From Pedobacter nutrimenti (GTDB taxonomy: Bacteria; Bacteroidota; Bacteroidia; Sphingobacteriales; Sphingobacteriaceae), in assembly GCF_003208655.1 (NCBI RefSeq), contig NZ_QKLU01000008.1, positions 124,001-188,000 of the forward strand: 64,000 nucleotides of DNA, read 5' to 3'. This document shows positions 59,001 to 64,000 of the stretch, one piece after another. Numbering within the stretch: the stretch's first letter is position 1; each line of letters begins with the position of its first letter. The position numbers and the translations under genes are program-made. The notes beneath the pieces are model-generated. The model was not told the origin of the DNA. It searched no databases and saw only the letters and a program-made list of their open reading frames with translations.

Positions 59001-59873
59001 ATGAACAAAACCTTAGTGATCATTCTTATGGTGCTGGGCATGCAGACCAAAGCACAAAAATTTATGCTTTTGGGGCATCAGGGCGCAAGAGGAATTATGC
59101 CGGAAAACACGATTCCTGGTATGCTGAAAGCCCTTGATCTTGGTGTTAATGTGCTGGATATGGATGTGGTGATTTCTAAGGACGAAAAGGTCGTGCTTTC
59201 GCATGAACCTTATTTTAACAATGAGATCAGTACCCGTCCCGATGGGAAGGAAATTTCTTTTAAGGAGGAAAAGAAATACAATATGTTTAAAATGAATTAT
59301 GAGGAGATCAAAAAATTTGATGTCGGAAATAAAATTCATGCCCGTTTTCCGGGGCAGATGAAAATGAAAGCCTATAAACCACTTTTAGCTGAGCTGATTG
59401 ATTCCGTAGAGGCTTATGTGAAAATCCGGAAACTCCCAAAGCCACTTTACAACATCGAAACTGCCCTGATCAGAAAAGGAGATGGAGAATTTCAACCTGA
59501 AGCCTCGGTTTTTATTGAGCGGATCATGGAAATTGTTAAAGAAAAGAAACTCAGTAAAAGGGTTATTATCCAATCTCTGGATATGCGTACACTACAATAC
59601 CTGCATCAAAAATATCCTGATATTAAAACTTCACTGATGATTGATGAAAAGCAGGATTTTGAAGAAAGTATACAGGCCCTGGGTTTCACCCCGACTTATT
59701 ATAGCCCCTATTCCGTACTGGTCGGAAAAGGATTGGTGGACCGTTGCCATTCCGCAGGTGTAAAGATTATACCCTGGACAGTAAATTCTATAAAAGAATT
59801 AAAATATCTGATTGATCTGGGGGTGGACGGGGTTGTCACAGATTATCCGAATCTGATGAACCGTTTAGAATAA
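59001..59873 (+). CDS. Exported glycerophosphodiester phosphodiesterase
   Basis: 290 residues. Short signal peptide (MNKTLVIILMVLGMQTKAQ). GDPD motifs: GHQGARGIMPENTIPGMLKA with the catalytic His and the Arg-X6-Glu, then LDMDVVISKDEKVVLSHEP (second metal ligand and His), YNIETAL, VIIQSLDM, and IPWTVNS, GVDGVVTDYP. It hydrolyses glycerophosphodiesters to glycerol-3-phosphate and alcohol, in the periplasm. Its stop lies nine bases inside the end of the convergent moxR gene, an overlap at the 3' ends. Confidence 0.93.
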   Translation: MNKTLVIILMVLGMQTKAQKFMLLGHQGARGIMPENTIPGMLKALDLGVNVLDMDVVISKDEKVVLSHEPYFNNEISTRPDGKEISFKEEKKYNMFKMNYEEIKKFDVGNKIHARFPGQMKMKAYKPLLAELIDSVEAYVKIRKLPKPLYNIETALIRKGDGEFQPEASVFIERIMEIVKEKKLSKRVIIQSLDMRTLQYLHQKYPDIKTSLMIDEKQDFEESIQALGFTPTYYSPYSVLVGKGLVDRCHSAGVKIIPWTVNSIKELKYLIDLGVDGVVTDYPNLMNRLE

Positions 59874-60827
59874 ATTCCTGATGATCTGTTCTACAGAAAG
59901 ACCTTCCGCTTCCGCGCGGTAATTTCTAACAATACGGTGTCTTAAAATAGCTTCGGCGACGGCTTGTACATCTTCGATATCGGGTGAATATTTCCCTGAA
60001 ATGGCAGCATGGCATTTCGCGCCCAGAACTAGAAACTGTGAAGCCCTTGGACCGGCGCCCCAACTCACATAAGAATTAACCTCTGCAGTAGACAGTGCGG
60101 TGCCCGGCCGGGTTTTAGCTGCAAGTTTAACGGCATATTCCAGTACATTGTCTGTCACAGGAATAGCCCGGATCAGTTTTTGAAAAAACTGGATCTGCTC
60201 GGCATTAATGATTTTCCTGAGCGGTGTCTGTATATTGCCCGTGGTGTTTTTGACGATGCTCAGCTCATCTTCAAAGGAAGGGTAGCCCAATAATATGTTA
60301 AACATAAACCGGTCCAGTTGCGCCTCAGGAAGCGGATAAGTACCTTCCTGCTCAATTGGGTTTTGAGTGGCAAGGACAAAAAACGGATTTGGTAAAACAT
60401 GTCTGTGTCCTGCTGCAGTGACCGATCTTTCCTGCATGGCCTCCAATAGGGCTGCCTGTGTTTTTGGAGGGGTACGATTAATTTCGTCTGCAAGAATGAT
60501 GTTTGAAAAAACAGGCCCTTTAATGAATTTAAAGTGCCTGTCCTCTCCAAGTATCTCTGCCCCGATGATGTCACTTGGCATCAGGTCGGGTGTAAATTGT
60601 ATGCGGTTAAAATCCAGGTCCAATACCGAAGCAACCGTTTGGACCAATAGTGTTTTTGCAAGCCCTGGTACACCAACCAATAAACAATGACCATTACTAA
60701 AGATAGAGATCAGGACAGATTTGATCACTTCATCCTGACCGATCACGATCTGGGAAATCTCTTTCTTTATAGACGTAAAGGATTCATGAAGCGCATCAGC
60801 TGCTTCAATATCATTGCTGAAGGGCAT
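59865..60827 (-). CDS. MoxR-family AAA+ ATPase
   Basis: 320 residues, hexameric AAA+ chaperone. Walker A LLVGVPGLAKTLLVQTV, Walker B NIILADEINRTPPKTQAALL, sensor 1 FFVLATQNPIEQEGTYPLPE, arginine fingers in AQLDRFMFNI. The C-terminal helical lid runs from YAVKLAAKTRPGTALSTAEV. MoxR proteins usually assist a neighbouring DUF58/vWA protein, which is not in this part of the window; a SurA-like isomerase is upstream instead (gap 5 bases), so the partner is to be looked for elsewhere. The two genes are co-transcribed. Confidence 0.93.
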   Translation of the reverse strand: MPFSNDIEAADALHESFTSIKKEISQIVIGQDEVIKSVLISIFSNGHCLLVGVPGLAKTLLVQTVASVLDLDFNRIQFTPDLMPSDIIGAEILGEDRHFKFIKGPVFSNIILADEINRTPPKTQAALLEAMQERSVTAAGHRHVLPNPFFVLATQNPIEQEGTYPLPEAQLDRFMFNILLGYPSFEDELSIVKNTTGNIQTPLRKIINAEQIQFFQKLIRAIPVTDNVLEYAVKLAAKTRPGTALSTAEVNSYVSWGAGPRASQFLVLGAKCHAAISGKYSPDIEDVQAVAEAILRHRIVRNYRAEAEGLSVEQIIRNLF

Positions 60828-60832
60828 AATAA

Positions 60833-62188
60833 CTATTTTTTTAGGTTCTTGGTCCAGATTTTCAGCTCATTGCAGCTGATGTAATCATTGTCAATCCTAA
60901 TATAGGTGTTTTCCCTGCGTTTCTCAAACCATTCACTTAGGGTTTTATCCATTTTCTGCTCCTGGGCCTTCTCTTTAAACTTGGCATAATCCTGTTCCAG
61001 GTTTCCTTTATGCGGTGGAACTTTGGATTTGAGCAGGAAGATCTTATAACCATCCTTACCATCTGCCCCGGTAAAAAATACCGGCTGTGAAATTTCTCCG
61101 ACTTTCATGGTGTCAATAACCAGGAAAACTTTAGGGTCTACCTTGTCGGCAGGAATAAAAGTGGTTCTGGTTGAGTTTTCATAAGATAGGATCATACCGC
61201 CATTATATTTTGTTTCCTTGTTGTCAGAGTACAAAGAAGCAGCCGTAGAGAAAGTCAGTTTTTTTGCATTGATGTTCCTGTAAATACTGTCCGCATGCAA
61301 TTTAATCCGGTCAAGACTTTGCGGCGTTGTTTGCGGCCGGATCAGGATATGCCGGGCATGTACCTGTTCTCCACGACGCTCTATGACCTGCAGCACATGG
61401 TAGCCGAACTCCGTTTCAAATACAGGGGATATTTCTCCGGGTTTAAGTTTAAAAGCCCAGGCTGTAAATTCTTTTGCCATTTGCATACGGTCAAAAAAAC
61501 CAAGATCACCGCCATCAGCAGCAGATCCAGGATCTTCAGAATAGGTTTTCGCCAAAAAGCCAAAATCCTCTCCGCTTTTAACCCTTAAACGGATGGCGTC
61601 CAGTTTATCAAAATACTTTTGTTTTTCTGCTTTGGTCAGCTCCGGGTGAAGAACGATTTCTCCAACTTCGTACTCGGTCGGGATATCGGGTAAACTGTCT
61701 GTTTTATAAGAATTGAAATATTTTTGTACTTCTAAAGGAGTAACACTAATACCATCGGTGATTTTCTGCTGCATTTTATTGGCAATCAGAGCATCTTTGA
61801 TATCTGGTCTGATTTCATCTTTATACTGAAGTATGGATTTGTTCAGGAATTGCTCCAGACGCTCCTGTCCGCCCGCGCGGTTCATACTCATACGCATCCT
61901 TCTGTCTACCTCATCATCTACCTGCTTGTCGTCTACCACTACAGAGTCGATCTCTGCCTGCTGTTTTAACAGTTTTTGTACCAGCATTTGTTGTAAAATA
62001 TAACACCTTACATTTTCTGTATTCGGGTTCCCCGAATTCAGGTACTGTGCGTATTGCTGGTTCAGCTCAGATAACAGGATAATATTATTGCCCAGCACAG
62101 CCACAACTTTATCTATGTTTTTTTTCTGTGCCTGTACATTTAAAAACAAACAGAGTAACCCGCCTGCTATCAATAAAACTTTCTTCAT
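60833..62188 (-). CDS. SurA-like periplasmic peptidyl-prolyl isomerase
   Basis: 451 residues. Signal peptide MKKVLLIAGGLLCLFLNVQA. N-terminal SurA_N-like chaperone region (KVVAVLGNNIILLSELNQQY), then two parvulin domains: the first from about EYEVGEIVLHPELTKAEKQK with GGDLGFFDRMQMAKEFTAWA, the second from ARHILIRPQTTPQSLDRIKL with YNGGMILSYENSTRTTF. It folds outer-membrane proteins in the periplasm. A -7 box (TACATTTG, 62222-62229, minus strand) lies about 34 bases before the start. It is followed by the moxR gene with 5 bases between. Confidence 0.92.
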   Translation of the reverse strand: MKKVLLIAGGLLCLFLNVQAQKKNIDKVVAVLGNNIILLSELNQQYAQYLNSGNPNTENVRCYILQQMLVQKLLKQQAEIDSVVVDDKQVDDEVDRRMRMSMNRAGGQERLEQFLNKSILQYKDEIRPDIKDALIANKMQQKITDGISVTPLEVQKYFNSYKTDSLPDIPTEYEVGEIVLHPELTKAEKQKYFDKLDAIRLRVKSGEDFGFLAKTYSEDPGSAADGGDLGFFDRMQMAKEFTAWAFKLKPGEISPVFETEFGYHVLQVIERRGEQVHARHILIRPQTTPQSLDRIKLHADSIYRNINAKKLTFSTAASLYSDNKETKYNGGMILSYENSTRTTFIPADKVDPKVFLVIDTMKVGEISQPVFFTGADGKDGYKIFLLKSKVPPHKGNLEQDYAKFKEKAQEQKMDKTLSEWFEKRRENTYIRIDNDYISCNELKIWTKNLKK

Positions 62189-62417
62189 TCTATTTCGTTC
62201 AATTCAATTATTATGCGCTTGCAAATGTATTAATATTAACAATAGGATTCCTCATCAGGCCTTTAGCTGTACCATGAACTTTATTTTAAGATACAGTTTA
62301 GGAGACTGAAAATGATCAGCTTCTTTGTTTAAGCTATAAAAGTAACAAATAAAGGCACTATACTGAGATATTTAACTAATTTTAACAGAAAAATAATTGC
62401 CTCTGAAAGGACGATTA

Positions 62418-62999
62418 ATGACAGAACAACATACAACAAATCACCAGGCGCTAAAACTGTTTTTTACCGATGATATTTATCTCATACCCGGTGAAGAAAA
62501 CAATTTCCCTGTAACTGCCCAACAGAAGGCTGTGGATATACAGCAACAGGCAGCTGCCCCGGTATTGAGCAGCAGCCCTGAAGTTCAGCAGGAGGCCCCA
62601 CAAAAGAAAGAGCGGTCTTTCAGTTACCTGGGGAAAAACAGCCGCAATATCCTGATCCTGGTAAAAGATGAAAAGTATCCCGTGAGTACTGAAGAAGGAA
62701 GGGAATTGCTTAGAAAAATTGTAAAGGCCATTGACCTTTCGGCAAATGATTTTGCGCTGGTCAATTGTGCTGCTTATGCAGATACAGATTTCAATGAACT
62801 GAAGGCATTCTTTGCACCCGTATTGTTGCTTTCTTTTGGCCCCGGGCCAGTCTCAATAGGCCTGAAAGAACAGGAGCAAAACAGCCTATGCATGCAGGAG
62901 GGCATTCAGCTTGTCTTTTCATCAGACCTGCACGATCTTTCTTCGGATATGAATGGAAAAAAAGCCTTGTGGAATACCTTAAAGAAACTCAGTCTATGA
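62418..62999 (+). CDS. Hypothetical protein upstream of rdgB, UDG/HolD-like C-terminal half
   Basis: 193 residues from the ATG at 62418 (seven further in-frame codons lie upstream). The first 75 residues are low-complexity (QQKAVDIQQQAAAPVLSSSP, EVQQEAPQKKER). The rest, NSRNILILVKDEKYPVSTEE, GRELLRKIVKAIDLSANDFA, LVNCAAYADTDFNELKAFFA and the end GKKALWNTLKKL, recalls the uracil-DNA-glycosylase-like fold of DNA polymerase III psi (HolD): strand, 'xGxxLLxKILxAIxL' helix, and the 'K(R/K)xLWxxL' tail. The resemblance is by eye only. It overlaps rdgB by four bases (ATGA), so both are translated together. Confidence 0.6.
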   Translation: MTEQHTTNHQALKLFFTDDIYLIPGEENNFPVTAQQKAVDIQQQAAAPVLSSSPEVQQEAPQKKERSFSYLGKNSRNILILVKDEKYPVSTEEGRELLRKIVKAIDLSANDFALVNCAAYADTDFNELKAFFAPVLLLSFGPGPVSIGLKEQEQNSLCMQEGIQLVFSSDLHDLSSDMNGKKALWNTLKKLSL

Positions 63000-63577
63000 T
63001 CAGAGAACTTGTTTTTGCAACAAACAATCCATATAAAACCGAAGAAGTCAGGAGTTTGCTGGCCGGCCGTTACAAAGTATTAAATCTTAAGGATATCGGT
63101 TGTACCACTGATATCCCGGAAACCGGGACCACTTTTGCAGAAAATGCAGAACTGAAAACCATGTATGTTGCAGAGCATTATGGCCTGGATTGTTTTGGTG
63201 ATGACAGCGGGCTTGAAGTAGAGGCGCTGAACAATGAACCAGGTATTTATTCTGCACGTTATGCCGGTCATCGCGGAGATGCTGAAAACCTGCAATTGCT
63301 TTTGCGAAACATGGAAGGAAAGCAAAACCGGAAAGCGAGGTTCAGGACGGTAATTTCTCTGATCCAGCACGATCAGAAATACCTCTTTGAAGGCATTGTT
63401 TATGGTCAGATCAGAAAAGAACCTGCTGGTACAAACGGATTTGGTTATGATCCGATTTTTGAACCTGAAGGTTATGGGCTCAGCTTTGCCCAGATGAGCC
63501 TGGAAGAAAAAAACAAGATCAGCCACCGGGCCCTGGCCATGAACCAGCTTATTGCTTTTTTAAAGGAGCAGGCTTAA
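62996..63577 (+). CDS. rdgB: Non-canonical purine NTP pyrophosphatase (RdgB/HAM1)
   Basis: 193 residues from the ATG at 62996. It removes ITP, dITP and XTP from the nucleotide pool. Motifs: ELVFATNNPYKTEEVRSLL (substrate loop), TGTTFAENAELKTMYVAEHY, DCFGDDSGLEVEALNNEPGI with the catalytic Asp-Asp-Ser-Gly, YSARYAG, and GTNGFGYDPIFEPEG. In-frame sequence upstream runs into the preceding gene and is not part of the protein. The 3' end overlaps the end of the convergent gene by 29 bases. Confidence 0.95.
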   Translation: MIRELVFATNNPYKTEEVRSLLAGRYKVLNLKDIGCTTDIPETGTTFAENAELKTMYVAEHYGLDCFGDDSGLEVEALNNEPGIYSARYAGHRGDAENLQLLLRNMEGKQNRKARFRTVISLIQHDQKYLFEGIVYGQIRKEPAGTNGFGYDPIFEPEGYGLSFAQMSLEEKNKISHRALAMNQLIAFLKEQA

Positions 63578-64000
63578 TCAAGGTATCTGTTTTTAGGGGA
63601 ATTTTCTTTAATAAGGAATCCGTCTTAACACCGGGCTTAATTAAAGTTACCGGTTTAAGTGTGCTGTCTGCGGCTGCAGATTTGATGATTTGCTCTGCTT
63701 GCTTTTTGACGCCCTGTGGCACATTGCCCGCTTCTTTGCCCAGTGCTTTAATCAGTCCGTCTTTATCCGTATTTTTCTTTTTTGGGTCTGCTGCCGCTTT
63801 TGTTTTGGGCCTGGCTTTTGGATTGGTAATGTCCAGTTTGGAGAGTGGCCGGAGTTCAGGTTTCCAGATAAAGCCGGTCAGGGTGACATTTTCTTTAACC
63901 TGTCCGATAGGGGTAGTGGTTCCCTCCACGTCTTTTATCGGTACAATTTCATCAATCTCATTTCCTTTAAACAGAATCTTGATCCTGGCACTGATGGTCC
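63549..64000 (-). CDS. C-terminal part of an unrecognised protein, cut by the window edge
   Basis: About 150 codons are visible, with the reading frame still open at base 64000. The fragment begins ...TISARIKILFKGNEIDEIVP, continues with a beta-rich piece (NVTLTGFIWKPELRPLSKLD), then a low-complexity Lys/Ala/Pro-rich tail that repeats short 'LK-PxxLIKPG' elements (ADSTLKPVTLIKPGVKTDSL, LKKIPLKTDTLIKPAPLKK). The beta part and the tail resemble the end of AsmA-like envelope proteins of Bacteroidota, but this is a guess. Its last 29 bases overlap the end of rdgB on the other strand. Confidence 0.5.
   Translation of the reverse strand, partial: TISARIKILFKGNEIDEIVPIKDVEGTTTPIGQVKENVTLTGFIWKPELRPLSKLDITNPKARPKTKAAADPKKKNTDKDGLIKALGKEAGNVPQGVKKQAEQIIKSAAADSTLKPVTLIKPGVKTDSLLKKIPLKTDTLIKPAPLKKQ

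Noticed and set aside
62397..62417. Upstream start for the protein before rdgB
   Set aside because: The seven extra codons add nothing recognisable; the ATG at 62418 is the simpler start.

Overview
The window looks like a chromosomal segment from a member of the Bacteroidota, most probably a Pedobacter-like member of the Sphingobacteriaceae. The evidence is two SusC/SusD outer-membrane nutrient-uptake loci, several further TonB-receptor-type proteins, a DUF2807 (GIN) protein, a PadR/PspC pair, a eukaryote-like isoleucyl-tRNA synthetase, FabV, and recurring promoters of the Bacteroidota type (TAnnTTTG at about -7, TTTG/TTG at about -33) rather than E. coli-type boxes. No transposase, integrase, phage gene, CRISPR array or rRNA was seen. 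The species assignment is an inference from gene families only.

Layout. 1-6.9 kb: ileS (cut by the window edge), a nitronate monooxygenase-like flavoprotein, a GIN-domain protein, two tiny membrane proteins, a cold-shock protein, a small secreted protein and fabV. 7-13.1 kb: first SusC/SusD operon with a third lipoprotein gene, preceded by a long leader that holds a 14-codon open frame with an internal hairpin. 13.2-16.8 kb: small unknowns, a cupin, fabF divergent from an HxlR regulator across a symmetric double promoter, and a NudK-type Nudix hydrolase. 16.9-22.3 kb: two TPR-tailed serine hydrolases flanking a fatty acid hydroxylase/sterol desaturase-like protein and a Tat-exported sugar isomerase-like protein; an intergenic gap here holds a candidate structured RNA. 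22.4-24.8 kb: two identical tRNA-Val genes, recO, dgkA, rlmF. 25-30.9 kb: second SusC/SusD operon ending in a secreted CX5R phosphatase. 31-35.5 kb: a DUF2130 protein and a DtxR/MntR-type metal regulator, divergent from a TonB receptor whose promoter is covered by three spaced palindromes. 36.1-41.5 kb: accessory-looking stretch with a GNAT acetyltransferase, an orphan carboxypeptidase-regulatory-like domain, an XRE regulator followed by a diadenylate-cyclase-like (DACNV-type) protein, a 55-residue membrane protein, and padR-pspC. 41.5-51.8 kb: a large plug-domain surface protein, a nitroreductase, a FadL-like transporter plus an SGNH lipoprotein, msrA, a 2-oxoglutarate/iron oxygenase, and a serine hydrolase fused to what looks like a stranded GH3 C-terminal domain. 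51.9-64 kb: mostly housekeeping (mutL, two rhomboids, an EEP-family protein, cysS, a SnoaL/DUF4440-like protein, GDPD, MoxR ATPase, SurA-like isomerase, a UDG-fold-like unknown, rdgB and a truncated protein).

How the parts work together. The SusCD loci, FadL/SGNH pair and metal-regulated TonB receptor are envelope uptake modules. The phosphatase at the end of SusCD operon 2 would remove phosphate from a substrate outside the inner membrane. The metal regulator most likely represses the adjacent receptor through the three palindromes. The most novel-looking items are the XRE/DACNV pair, the 119-nt stem-loop with four 11-bp repeats at 18.54-18.66 kb, the metal-regulator operator array, the leader reading frames upstream of SusC1 and FadL, and the GH3C/beta-lactamase chimera. 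All are inferences from sequence reading without database searches.
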